DNA from: Mytilus edulis
Taxonomy: Eukaryota > Mollusca > Bivalvia > Mytilida > Mytilidae
Direction of reading: 5' to 3'
Assembly (NCBI RefSeq): GCF_963676685.1
Contig: NC_092349.1
Span: 78,194,604-78,258,603, forward strand
Length of the DNA stretch: 64,000 nucleotides
Part shown: one piece after another, positions 46,736 to 58,599 of the stretch
Layout: each line of letters starts with the position of its first letter
Numbering within the stretch: position 1 is the first letter of the stretch
Translations under genes and position numbers: made by a program
Notes under the pieces: model-generated
Told to the model about the DNA's origin: nothing
Databases searched by the model: none
Seen by the model: the letters and a program-made list of their open reading frames with translations, nothing else

Positions 46736-47629
46736 AATTTTTGCATCTTTTTAATTTTTACCTCTAAAATATGTTAAACGGAGGAACGATATTCGTGGAA
46801 AATCAAGATAAAAATGCACTTGGATTGAATAATTAGATGTTGCATAATTCCCTTGTGAGTAACAAGGAAGTTACTTCAAAGTCTGGATAAATTTTAACAT
46901 AAACAAATTGCTCGGTTTCCCAGTATCGAGTTATATATTATTTTAAGTACATGCTTTTAAATTATATGTGACAATAATAAATGAATGTATGGCTGCACGA
47001 TTTGAAAATTACATACTGGATACAGTAAACATACACGACGTACTAATGTGCATGTTTATCTTTTCAATGGCTCATTTTATTTATAAATTAATTGAATTTA
47101 GGGTGTTTAGTACTTAAACAGACTTTATAATTGTTAATATAACACGTGTCTTGTCTTCATAATAATGGTCTACACAATTTTTAGAATCAAAACAAGATTT
47201 GTTTAATAAACAATGTATTTTCTTATCCCAATTCATAGAGTTTTATTTTCACTGAAATTGTTGCTTTATTTCATTTTTTCAATTTATTGAATCGGTTATC
47301 ATTACAGAGCACACAACACAAATTATCCTTACATTAAGCAATAAAGAATTTGTCATTAGAAAAGGATCATTACGGAATTAATCAGTACTCTGTATAATGT
47401 TGTTACAACACCAAGCCGAGTACTGTCGTTTTTATATTTTTATAACAGAGTACATACAATGTACTTAATCTCTACTCGTTATAAGATTTACTTTAATCTC
47501 TACTCTATAGAAGATTTACTTGATTGTATAAACATTTTTTTATTATAAGTATGCAACCAGTTTAAGTAAAAATCATAAACTGTCTTCATACTCAGTACAA
47601 TAGATACCAATTCGATACATACTGCAAAC
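46736..47629. other. Intergenic upstream of the SERP-like gene
   Basis: AT-rich; nothing recognised. Holds the presumed promoter of the gene that starts at 47630. Confidence 0.35.
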
Positions 47630-50130
47630 ATGTCTTACAATCATGCATTCCAAGGTGAGTTAATCATATTCCAAAATACGATCTTTATGAAAGGATGACT
47701 TTAAATTGAAATTTTGTCATTTTTTAAAATCTAGATATTACTGCATTTTTGCGGTTAAAATTTTTTTTAAATGAATGAAGCTTAAAATAAAATATTGTTT
47801 TATTTTTTTCTTTCTAAATGTTTAACAATTTATATAAACGGATGAAAAAAAGTCCGCACTGCCCCAATCAAAACTATATTTCAACAATTTGTCATATTCT
47901 GTTTTATTCAGATGTTATTTTACTACAAATCTATCAACAGTCAAATAAATTTAATCAGGTCAGCATTCAATATTTTCTTTTCTTTTATTTATTAAAATCG
48001 GCCAGTAACTGTTTATTAATGAATAAATAAAAGAAAATATGACAAAAAAGAAATGTCAACTGAAATATTTACTAGCAGACACATCTATTTGATTTATCAT
48101 ACAAATTTTAAACGAAAAGTGCATTTAAATGTTTTATTTTATTGCAAGCAATGCCATCATGTACGTTTCTTAACTGAACACATTTAAATTATTAAAAACG
48201 TCTCATTCCTTATTGGTTTTACTATTCTTTTGTTTCAGATGACTGTTACACTTCCTGTATAAACGATGATGAATCTAAGTTGATGGTTCTGAAGGATAAG
48301 CATGCTTTATGTGAAGATTTAAAATATATTCTGTCCGTGCCTGATCTATGTGACGTTACATTCCTTGTTGGTCCAGAACAGCATCCCATTCACGGACTGA
48401 GAGCGATCTTAGCTTCCCGCAGCAGGTAAAACAAATGTTATTCATATCTTATAAACGTTCATCTTTCAGTCAAATAGACACTTTTTTGTACTCTTATTGT
48501 CATCTTTTATCTAATTGTACTATCAATTATAAGCAGTATGCACATTTGATTGCTTAACCACCAGTGGACAACATTACAGATATAAAAAGGCAAAAAATTA
48601 GCGAAACAGGAGATTTCATTTATTGTTTTTAGTTAGGTTCTTGTGGTGCAAACTTTATATTTCTTTGTTTTACTTTGATGACCATAATTGCAAATAGTTC
48701 CCTTTTCTGTTTGCTCATTGGACCATAAGGTAGATTATCATCATGTTCCCTTGTTGTCTTTTATGACAATTTTATATTTCTTTATTGTAGGATATTCTAC
48801 TTAATGATTCTTGCAAAAGAAAAGGAAATGAAAATTAAAGATTCACAGAAGAAAATAGGATTCATGAAGAAATTGAAACAGATACGTAAATTGCTTATAT
48901 CCAAGCCGACACACAAAGCAATAAAGTCCTTACCATCAAAGTTAACGATTTCTGTAGAAGAGTATGAAATCAGTGTATTTGAGAGGTTGCTACGTTACAT
49001 TCACTGCGGGGTAGTCTCAGTCGACGTATTTACAGTAGTAGGTAAGTCCTGTCTCCTCTGTATTATTTTAAAAGATATTTCGTTTCGTTTAACAAATCTG
49101 CAATGTTGTGGCCTAGGAATATTTCTCAGCAGTTTCAAGCACTACCATATACAACTAGTTTTTTTTCAATTTATATGAACTAAACAAGGTTTTCAAATCA
49201 GGAAGCGTTTTCTAAAATTGAAATAACGTTAGAATTTGGTTATGATTTAACAATTGTAAGGTCAGCTTCATTTAAAATGTATATGCGTTGTCCAAATCAC
49301 TATGCAGACAGTTCCAACAAAAAATAATGTGTTGGTATTATGTTTAAGAGAGATATCTGTTTTAAGCAGAGATATTTAAAAACATATAATTCATATATTT
49401 TCGATCATATTATTCTTCGTCACACAGTTCCGATCCAGGAAAGTCACGATTTCATTTTGTAGATTCTTGTATTCATTTACATATTTGTTTTGTAGGACTG
49501 CTGAATGCTGCTGAGAACTTCGAGTTGGAATGTTTAAAGAATGCATGCTGGGAGTTTGCTGTCAGTTGTATCCGCCCTGATCTGGTACATGATTTAATTG
49601 CTTCAGCGAATGAGTACTCTACAAGTAAACTGACCAATCAGCTTCTCAAAGAGGTAAATACTATTCTGTTATATATGCTATTTCTAAATACAGTCAATAT
49701 ATAGTCAATATACTGGCAAATTTGAAGTATTTACAAAACAATATTTTATACATCCTATACATTTGACGCAAGATAAAAGATAATTCATAAATGTAACTGA
49801 CAGAATCTTATACTCAGTTTGATATATCACGAACAAAATTTCAATTTATTTTGGTTATGATTTAACAAGTGTAAAGTCAACTTCATTTAAAATGTGCTTG
49901 CTCTTTAAAATGTGTATTCGTTATTTTGTCTCTATTTTTCAATTGCACAAAACTATCTTGTCTAATATTATTATAATTGTATCTTTTTTCAGATTCAGGA
50001 GATATCCTATAACCAGCCAGAATTGCTCTACTACACACCACGTTCCCGATCATGCAGTACCCTGGACGTCACTGATAACAGACGGAATAATAAAACTACC
50101 AACGGATTCCTAATGAGAACTGTGTTATAG
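47630..50130 (+). CDS. BTB-domain protein related to serine-enriched protein (five exons, short form)
   Basis: Coding exons: 47630-47654, 48239-48425, 48791-49041, 49496-49653 and 49993-50130, GT-AG throughout with matching phases, 252 aa. The BTB domain starts near residue 40 (VPDLCDVTFLVG, then HGLRAILASRSR) and is interrupted by a Lys-rich insert of about 50 residues. It resumes with VEEYEISVFERLLRYIHCGV and GLLNAAENFELECLKNACWE, followed by a short BACK-like start (LVHDLIASANEYSTSKLT). The phrases LCDVTFLVG, ASRSR, RYIHxGxVS and NAAxxxxLExLxxAC are those I associate with the insect 'serine-enriched protein' (gprs) BTB region, which is likewise split by an insert. That protein is much longer; here the frame closes with TAG soon after BTB, so this is a short paralogue or a short isoform. 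Probable role: protein-protein adaptor; function unproven. Confidence 0.8.
49234..49292 (+). repeat. Intronic duplicate segment, copy 1
   Basis: TTGGTTATGATTTAACAATT followed by GTAAGGTCAGCTTCATTTAA and AATGTATATGCGTT. A near copy lies at 49851-49923 in the next intron. Confidence 0.75.
49851..49923 (+). repeat. Intronic duplicate segment, copy 2
   Basis: TTGGTTATGATTTAACAAGT, GTAAAGTCAACTTCATTTAA, AATGTGCTTGC, then a partial re-duplication of TTTAAAATGTGTATTCGTT. Relates to 49234-49292 across one exon. Confidence 0.75.
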
Positions 50131-52932
50131 ATCGTACTATATAATTATATATACCTAAATTTATTCAATTGTAAATAATAATATACAATTTGTACATATG
50201 GATGGATATCCCTATTTATTAAAATCGCATGTTAAATTACAAAGTGCTAAATATGTAAAACTAATAAAATTGAGTAAACCAGAAATATTATGATTGAGTT
50301 TTTATACGCCATATTTTTTTTATAATGGTTGCTACTAAACTCCCACATATTTTGCAAGTGCGTGTCCCAGGTGAGAAGCCTATTATCTAATGGTTGTCGT
50401 TGTTTGTTGCCTGTGTTATTTGCGTTCCGAACTGTTTTTACATAAATCGGGCCGTTGTGATATTTTCTTGTGTTTAAATTTTGTCACATGTTTTTGGTCG
50501 TTTTTAAGGTAAAGGTTCGGTTCAGTTCATTGATGAAGGCCGTTCTGTGGTATATTGATCATCCATGTCATTTGTTAGTTTTTTGGTGGATCTTTTCTGA
50601 ACATGTATCACATATTTGTCACTGGACGTTAAGCAATCAATCAATATCATTCTCGATATTTGGTTATTTTGGTGGATAGTTGCCTGATTGGCAATGATAC
50701 AAAAAATAATATATAAACTGATAAATATTATTTTAAATAATTATTCTTTTCATTTGATAATTATTCAATGTCTTTTTGTAGGATGCAATATCCTCCTATT
50801 GAAATTAGGGCGTTGATAATTTGGTTCAGCACGTCGGTCTTGCAAAAGTCCAAATGAAACCCTGGTGAATAGTTGTTTTTATGGCAATCATTCTACATCT
50901 TCTTAGTTTTTACAATTTTTATCTTATTTCAACATTTTCTTGTCCTTATGTACATGCTATATTTGTCAATGGAGATTAACACCAACTTATAATTATCATC
51001 GTCATCGTGTATTTTCTATTCGTTTGAATTACTACCATTTCTATGAAATCCTAGTCTTATAAAAAAAAAAGAGACGTATGATTCCCAATGAGACCACTCC
51101 TCACATAGAACCAAATGACTCTGAAATTAACAGCTATAGTTTATTTCTAAAGTTACTGCATAGTACAATTAAGTTTTTGATAATTGGAGTGTTCCTTTTT
51201 AGTTCTTGTTTTCTTTTTTACAATATCGTCCTGAACATGAATGAAATATTTGCCACTGGATGTTAAGCAAACAAAAATTAATATTTTTTACATTTATTAT
51301 TTTAATGCATCGTAGTCTTTATAAGTCATAGTTTACTTTTTTGCCTATTTTCTTTGAAATTATCCATTTGATACAAAGAACATATGCAGTTTGTCTTTCA
51401 CGAAGGTGATTAAATATGCAAGTGTTAATGCCAATTTAAAGTATTACATATATCTTCTCGTTGATCGAGTTCATCCCCGGTTTTCTTACTTGTTCCGTGT
51501 TGGTCATTTTTTTTTATAGTGTTTGATGACTTTCATTTCGTTTTTAATTCTTTCGATCATGGCGCTGTATGTCTTTCTTCCATTTACAATTTTTTATTGC
51601 CTCCTTAGCATCTTGAAAATGTGGGTAGCCCTGCTTTGGCTATAACGCAAATTGGCTTAAAACTGTGATGAGTGTCGGGCGGTCAGGAAGAATAAAATAT
51701 CTGCTATATGTATTTTTTCATAAATCCTACAGTTTCAAGAGTTCTTTTTCGTTTTATTAAAATGTTTGCCTTTGCATTACATTGTGCTAATCAGTTTTTG
51801 TTCATATTTGTCTAATCTTTATAGGAGTTTTTGATAGATGACGAAAAGAAATGCGTTTGTATATCAATTAATGACACAAATCAGTTTAAACAAATAAGGG
51901 AAAACCCAAGTAAATGAGTTCTTATTGATGTTCCTATTTCAAGTGACAGAGAAACCGCCAGTCTAAGACGGCCCTTTGCACCTGTTTTGCGGTATTTCTT
52001 CTAGATATCAATTATACTACAGATACTCCATTCAGAACATCAACGAAAAGTAATAATTCCATTACTATTATATTGCAAATTAAATTGCAACGCATCCATA
52101 TTTGAGAGCAAATTTGTGTTTTAAAGTTAACGAAAGGCGAAGGAAACAGGCGCCACCTAGGAGATGGCAATAGCTGAAATCAACCTTTTTGGTTAGGCGA
52201 GCTAAATATGAGGTTGATCTTCGAGTGTGAAAGCAATTGACAGGGAAAAAAGACAGCAAATGTAAAATTACAACTGGGCACATATAAAGTTTTATCCATT
52301 TTATTTCATGACATCCTTTTTAACACAATGTCATTCAGTTTTGAATTAAACATAATTAAGCTACACACACTGTACGTGTACTTCATAACTTAAATAAACT
52401 TTTGTTCAGAATTTCAAAGCACATTCTACCAACAAGGGCATCTTTTGAAACTCAGTTGTTCGTAGCTTTTATTTGATAGAATAACGACAGAAAGCCACGA
52501 TATTACAAAGATAGCAAAAATAATAACAAATACATCAGCCTTTACGCGAAAAGCTGCTTTCCATTCTAAATTGTTTGGTCGTTCAGTTATTCAGGTTCAA
52601 GTAACTGTAACAGTTAAAGTTTTTCTCAGATGACGTACAACAAAAATATTTTAACTCAACAAAACACTGATGTAGCTTCAAGGTGAACATGAATACCAAA
52701 CAAGGTTCTTAAAGCAATATGTGAGATGGAAATAGAGAACATCTTGGTGGAAAGCATTATTCTTGAAGTATATACCATTTCCGACATGGCCTTCTTTGGT
52801 ATTACAACTGAAACAAAACTGGAAAGTACCATAAATCCTCGATGTTGTACTTTTAACAGAAGCACAAAAATACAAGCAAGGCATTGTGTGAAATTCAATA
52901 AATAAAATGGTCCCTCTCATATTTGATGATTA
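50131..52932. other. Intergenic between the SERP-like and FABP genes
   Basis: About 50290-50705 is a reversed dispersed-repeat module (GGTTGTCGTTGTTTGTTGCC, TCACTGGACGTTAAGCAATC, GTTGCCTGATTGGCAATGAT). 51060-51275 has related pieces (ATGATTCCCAATGAGACCAC, GCCACTGGATGTTAAGCAAA). 52090-52290 has a GC-richer stretch of unknown nature. The 3' untranslated region of the minus-strand FABP gene should occupy the last part. No gene recognised. Confidence 0.45.
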
Positions 52933-55120
52933 TCAGTCTGTAGGTTTAAACGTTCTGACACACACTACATCTCCAACCCACATCGTCTACAAAGGAAAAG
53001 TAAAGCAATAAGAGATCAAAGAAAGTTATCAAACATAGCATGCAATAACAGGACAATTAAAAATTCAAATTTATGCATGCACGCTGAACTCGAGTCGTTC
53101 GGAAGTATTTTTGTATATAGTGTATGTCAATTTTGCTTTGTCAATATTGTAACAGGATAGGTTTCATTATATATTCTAAAAGCCTTTGAAATTATATAAT
53201 GAAGTCGTTATTCAATTAGCATTATAGGCCAAAGAACGGGTTTATAAAATGTATAGTAAAAAAGCTTCAGTCAGATCTTGTTTAAAAGATGGTTACCAAA
53301 AATACTCTGCTACAATCAAAAACAGTATACCAAATATTATATAGACAATTTGAAATTGTGTCAATTGATTATGTACAATTCCATATATATAACTTACATA
53401 ACGAGATGTCTTCAACAATTGAATATTAAGTGATCAAATTAGTTTTATTCTCTCAGTGTATGTATACAATGTATATATGCATTGCACAACAATTATCCTT
53501 ATATCAAATATCTTCATTTTAAGTCTTGGGTTGCTTTTTCTCATTGTTGAAGGCCATGTACGATTACCTATAATGATAACTTCTATGTCATTTGGTCTCT
53601 GGTGGAGATTTGTCTTACTGCAATTTTATCATATCTTATTCTTATATTTGACTCCTTTTTTAAACCATTTTCTTGCTTAACATACTAATTCCGGTGTCTC
53701 ATCAAATGTCATATCCTCCTTATCGAGTCTTGTCAATCTGATCGTAAAACACACTTTAGACATGTAAATTTAACTTGATTCTAGAATATAGTCTACGTTT
53801 GAATTATAATTGATACTTTATTCCCTTGTAAAAATCCTTCACTAATTAACATATCTAGTAAGATATAGATATTGACATTTATAATTAGTATTGGCATCTG
53901 AAACGAATTATTTTGTTCTTGTTAACATCAATAAGTTAAGGAAGAAAATCTATAAATCTGTCTATGATTAAGTAATTAATGTCAAAATATAATTAGAAGT
54001 TTGTCTTTAATGTGTTAAGCTCTTTATCACGAACTTCAAGGCCTTCATATGAAATATTCAAAACCAAACTTCTTCAAATTCATTTCTCAATTGTCATTTG
54101 AATTTATTTCGTGACTATACATTGTTTTTTACTTTTTCACAGAAATTTGCTTTTGTTTGTTTATATACTAAATACATGGATTGCGTTTCGACGTCTTATA
54201 TCATATACGACAGCAACCATACAATACACAAAACTACAAGATATCTAAGGGAGAATAATACACATGTGCCTCTACAACATATCAAGCTTTGAATTGCTGT
54301 GTATATATAGCCTCGTTTTAGAATTGTTACCTGAACCAATTCATCGTTGACACGTTCTCTCTGGAATTTCTGTGTCTTTCCTTTACCGTCAAGAGGATTA
54401 GCTTCTGTAATTAGTTTATTGTTTTCCCATTTCGAATTGCACTGTAATAAAAGTTATACATATATAAATGTTACTTGTAATGTATTAGGCTACTTGGTTT
54501 TTTTTTTTTGTTTTTTTTTACATATATATTTTGAAAATGATAGACGTGTATGTTCTAAAACATTTCCGAAGATTCCAGATTACAGAGTTTCTTCCTGCTT
54601 ATTTACACTATAGTATAGGAAATTGCCTCCTTTTTATATTTTGTAGTTTTCATGTTGTGTGTCATGAAAAGTTACGTTTTATCCATGCTTTTATTTGAAC
54701 TGTTTAGTCTATTGTTCAGCAACATATACTTCGTTTAGAGAGTGTCACTATCACAATAGACACAATAAAAACGAAAAAAACGAAAAAAAAATGTTGCATC
54801 CCACTTTGCCTTTAAACATTTTCTACAGAACATAATCTATTTTGTTATGAATTTACTTTTACAAATTGTGACTTGGATTAAGAGTTGTCTCACTCATACC
54901 ACATCTTCTTATATCTTCTTGTAAGTTTTCATCAAAGATCATAAACTTACGTTCATTTCCGTGCCCTCAAATGACTGTTGGTATTCCCCATCAAGTTTTA
55001 TATTTATAACTTGGTTAAAAAAGCTAACTTTGGATATCATCTTAATTGTGTTGTCTTCTATTGTAAACTCTACTACAGGCTTAGCAGATTCTGCCATTTT
55101 TCTAAACACAACATTCAGAC
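52933..55120 (-). CDS. Fatty-acid-binding protein, exons 2-4 (first exon not found)
   Basis: Cytosolic carrier of fatty acids or retinoids, ten-stranded beta barrel. Three minus-strand exons show the classic four-exon FABP layout. Exon 2 is 55120-54951 (170 nt, enters in phase 1 within the Gly codon, as in the family; GLNVVFRKMAESAKPVVEF). Exon 3 is 54441-54331 (111 nt; KWENNKLITEANPLDG, ending NDELVQ). Exon 4 is 52986-52933 (TMWVGDVVCVRTFKPTD, then TGA). Together they encode 110 residues; a usual first exon of about 24 would give about 134, the normal size. Near the C-terminus the ligand-carboxylate motif Arg-x-Tyr is here Arg-Thr-Phe, and the upstream Arg of strand 8 is kept (FQRERV). I could not find exon 1, which encodes the start and the GKW-type first strand, between 55121 and 64000. 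It may be diverged or lie beyond the window. Confidence 0.9.
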
Positions 55121-55563
55121 CTAATGAATAGAAAATACAATCAACATTGAAAATAATGTACTTCTTTGCAAGTACAAATATAGAAAAATAGCATTTTAAC
55201 GTGTACTTTAGTAACACAATAGTTGTCTTTCTTCTTATGGACAAAGCGCAATACTAGTATCAATCAAAAATTTTTATTTTTTTTATTTTAAACATACTCA
55301 ATCAATTGTACTGTATACATTTTTTTCTTTTTATAAGAAGTGGAACAATGACAGCTACATATTTGAAGGAAAATATGAATAGAACTTCCGGACACGTGTA
55401 TTTAAAAATCAAACAAAAGTTACATTCAATTTCTAAAGTATTACACTGTATCACGAAAGACAATCCTTTAAAGTATACACATAAAGTTGCTAGACCTACT
55501 TTCAAGACGCAGTTCAATGATTGTAGAATTTGCTGATTGATGAGAAAACAGTTTGACAATGGG
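55121..55563. other. Intron 1 of the FABP gene or upstream DNA
   Basis: AT-rich. The small open frames on both strands at 55302-55589 show no homology or splice support. Confidence 0.4.
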
Positions 55564-56169
55564 TAGAGTGGGGTGCTCATTTTCGCCATATCTTTCCATG
55601 TTTTCTTCGGTTTATGTTCAGGTCTTTATGTTTTTGAAGTATACTGATATTTTTATATGAAGATAACTTCACATGCAAAATATTCTTAGCTTTAAAACGT
55701 GTTTGTTTTGAGAAAAATCATCTGAAAAGTTGGATTAAAGGGTGTTTGAAATTTCCTAATGTTTTGTCAACAAGGGACACATATTCGCCGTTTTTACACA
55801 TCTAATCTAAACCAAATAATTGCAGCTTTAAACAATATTTATCAAATAAATTTCATTATAGATGAATAGCAGACATTTGAAACGTGTAAAAAAACTGAAG
55901 TTTAGGGCAACAAGTCACAGAAGTACTAAGAAATACTTCTTTTAAATCGTTTTTTTCATTCAGGAAATTGGCTGAAAATCGTTGTCCATATTTCGGTTCT
56001 TTGCGGTAAGTGCCGAAATTTAGTCTCATTTTCAAAATAATCATATTTGTTATAAAAATATAATTTACCGGCATATTTCTTCCATTTCAAACATCCTTTG
56101 AAGTTTTTACACCTCAAAATCATGAAACGGCGAAATTGTGTCCATGGCGAATATGAGCGCCCCACTCTA
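55564..56169. mobile_element. TA-flanked TIR element (Tc1/mariner-like MITE)
   Basis: About 606 bp with 25-base terminal inverted repeats. The left starts GAGTGGGGTGCTCATTTTCG and the right, read in reverse, GAGTGGGGCGCTCATATTCG. Each tip is next to a TA (55564-55565, 56168-56169), as expected for Tc1/mariner-type insertion. There is no intact transposase; a 72-codon minus frame near the right end is unlikely to be one. Confidence 0.75.
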
Positions 56170-56450
56170 TACAATAAAGAGATGTTGTATGATTGACGCT
56201 ATGAAGCAACTTTCCACCAGAGATCAAATAACATAAGCAAGTATAGGATCAACGTACGGATTTCAATAGTGAGTACATTCCATACCGTATATATATATAA
56301 ACCTATAAAATATTCAGTTATTACACATTGTAAAACAATTCAAACAAAAAAACAAAAGGCAAACACAAGAACTTTCAAATATTTCTGTTGTTACGTTTTT
56401 AGACTGCTTGTAATGAACAAATAAATTTACTGCCATATTACGTGTATTAT
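56170..56450. repeat. Fragment of the 'ATGATTGCCAATGA' dispersed repeat
   Basis: GATGTTGTATGATTGACGCT, then GGATCAACGTACGGATTTCA, ATTCCATACCGTATATATAT and TTACACATTGTAAAACAATT follow the order of the repeat at 45625-45800, with decay. Confidence 0.55.
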
Positions 56451-56746
56451 AGGGTTATTGCATGAATATTGGGGAATATTGTCCCGAGTAGACTTTTATA
56501 TTGCACGAGCTTGCGAGTGCAATATATGTTCTACAAGGGACAATATTCCCCAATATTCATGCAATAACCCTTTTATTGTATAGCAATATAATATTTGAAG
56601 TAAAAATTGGTTTAAACTATAAGATTTTGTCATTGATGACGTCATGAATTTTGAACATTTATTGCACTAGTGCAATATTAGAATTTATTGCACGCTAACT
56701 TTTGGTTACTTTCTGTTGGAAATATTATATTGCTATACAATAATAA
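56451..56746. mobile_element. Composite foldback element, copy 2
   Basis: 121-bp hairpin at 56451-56571 followed by the TIR-bounded unit at about 56574-56746, the same order and nearly the same sequence as 4225-4516. The TGACGTCA at 56637-56644 is conserved. The hairpin arms here match slightly better (TTGTCCCGAG against TTGTTCCGAG in copy 1). Confidence 0.85.
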
Positions 56747-56925
56747 TAATTATTGTATTATTTAGATTATTTCTTTGTCTTAAGGACTCAATTTAAATTA
56801 AATCAGTAATATATACAGTTCATATTCAATTGTTCACCTGATAGATCAAAAATTTATGGCAAGCTCCATAGAATTTCTTTACAAATAATAGAGACCTGTT
56901 TCTTCAGATCGCCTCTAAATAATAA
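56747..56925. other. No feature seen
   Basis: AT-rich DNA between repeats. Confidence 0.4.
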
Positions 56926-57200
56926 CGTATACTAAATCAGCGAAATGGACGCCACACTTAACTCCGAAACATACAAATGAACCAAAATTTAAAAAGACTA
57001 AAAAAGTCTAGATTTTCCTGAGTTGGGACATGCAAAAACATGCGTAATGGTTAAACATGTTATGTGAGATCTCAACCGTATATCCTATCAAACACACATT
57101 TAAATTAAAATTGAAAATGGAAATGGAAATAGGGAATGTGTGAAAGATACAACAACTCGACCATAAAGCAGAAAACGGCCGAAGATGATGGTTGTATGAA
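56926..57200. repeat. AATTGAGAATGGAAATG-family repeat modules, rearranged
   Basis: ATACTAAATCAGCGAAATGG, CCTGAGTTGGGACATGCAAA and GTGAGATCTCAACCGTATAT come first. Then, at about 57108, a fresh head (AAAATTGAAAATGGAAATGG, GATACAACAACTCGACCATA) begins. This is the order expected of two fragments in tandem. Confidence 0.65.
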
Positions 57201-58599
57201 ATAATTAAAGTACAAAATCTGCTAGATTGGATTTTTACAAAATTCATTTGTACACGGAAGATATAAGTTTTGATGGACGAAAGAAAGAAAAAAGTATAAT
57301 GTGAATTTAATCTGTGTTGAGTAATCGTTTTGGCAGTAATTACTATCATTGGCATTGTGGTAAAATGCATCTTACTGATATTACAAGTATCATCACCTAC
57401 AGACAAAATATCATACAACATTTCCGGTACAACTGATACCAAATGCCATGTATTTACTACATAAACTTTTATTAGTGTTCGGTGTTATTTTGTAATGAGT
57501 TGTCGTTTCCAAAATAATTTTCAAAAAGTCATTGGTACTTTGATGTGAAACTTACTAATAGCTTATTGGATGACCGTAAAAAAAAAGAAATCAGAAACAT
57601 TAATATTAAGTTAACACAACAAAAAGGTTTGTATCAGTCTAACCATAGTACAACTATTGCCTGAAATATAACCTTCCCTTAGCCGCGATAGATTATGTTG
57701 TAAAATATCGCGAGATTTATAATAAATCATCATACTTTATACAGTACAACTGTAACAGAATACTTATTAAATGGTGTTATATCTTCAAGTTCAATCATTA
57801 ATACAGATCCTCCTACAGCCATTCTAATTCAGTTGTCATTCATATCAATTCGCCCACTAGACAATACCATTTGTTTTATAACCTAAGCTTATACTTTGTC
57901 CTGTGTTAGAACAACTATGTACCTTTAACATGATTTATTAGTAGATATATAAGATAATGGTAGATAGATATTGACACTTCAATTACTTGTTCATTGATGG
58001 TTCTGTTTTATGATCTCATTTAGAAAAAAAAGTCTGTTGAACTTTCAATACAGCAGTCAACGTAGACAAGGCGCTTGATCTCTATCTTTCAGACAGCTCT
58101 TCATTCTTCCTTATTAGTTAGCCATAGTAATGAAATAAAATGTTAAATTTAGTGTTATTCAATAGATACTAAATTTGGTTTATTACAGAATATACATGAA
58201 ACAGATAAGATATGTCTGTATAAAAAGACGTGTGATGGATTTATGTGGTGTTTATAGCCTTGGAGTCGACATTTCAATTTCAAACTAGTTACATATAAAT
58301 GAAGATCTCAGTTAATTGCAATTCTATTCTAGAAAAAAAACCATATAGGTTTGTAGCTCTGTCATGTTGGGGGTGAAATCAATAAAATTGTTCACAAAAA
58401 GTTCATAGCCACAATAACCTTTATCATATTTAAAATAAAGGTATCTGCATTTCGATGCACTCGGAGTAACCGGTTTGTGTTGTCTCAGTAAACACTTTAA
58501 ATCACTCAAAAAAACTTCATGGTACAGACAGGAATGCCATACATGTTATATAGGTTGAGGACAAAAACGCCATATTTGTAATCTCATTTACGGCATGAA
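57201..58599. other. No gene recognised
   Basis: AT-rich. The 144-codon minus frame at 57008-57442 starts inside repeat DNA and has no support. The 61-codon minus frame at 58324-58509 is also unsupported. Confidence 0.4.

Noticed and set aside
57008-57442. 144-codon minus-strand frame
   Set aside because: Begins in repeat-family DNA, low complexity, no recognised domain and no splice context.
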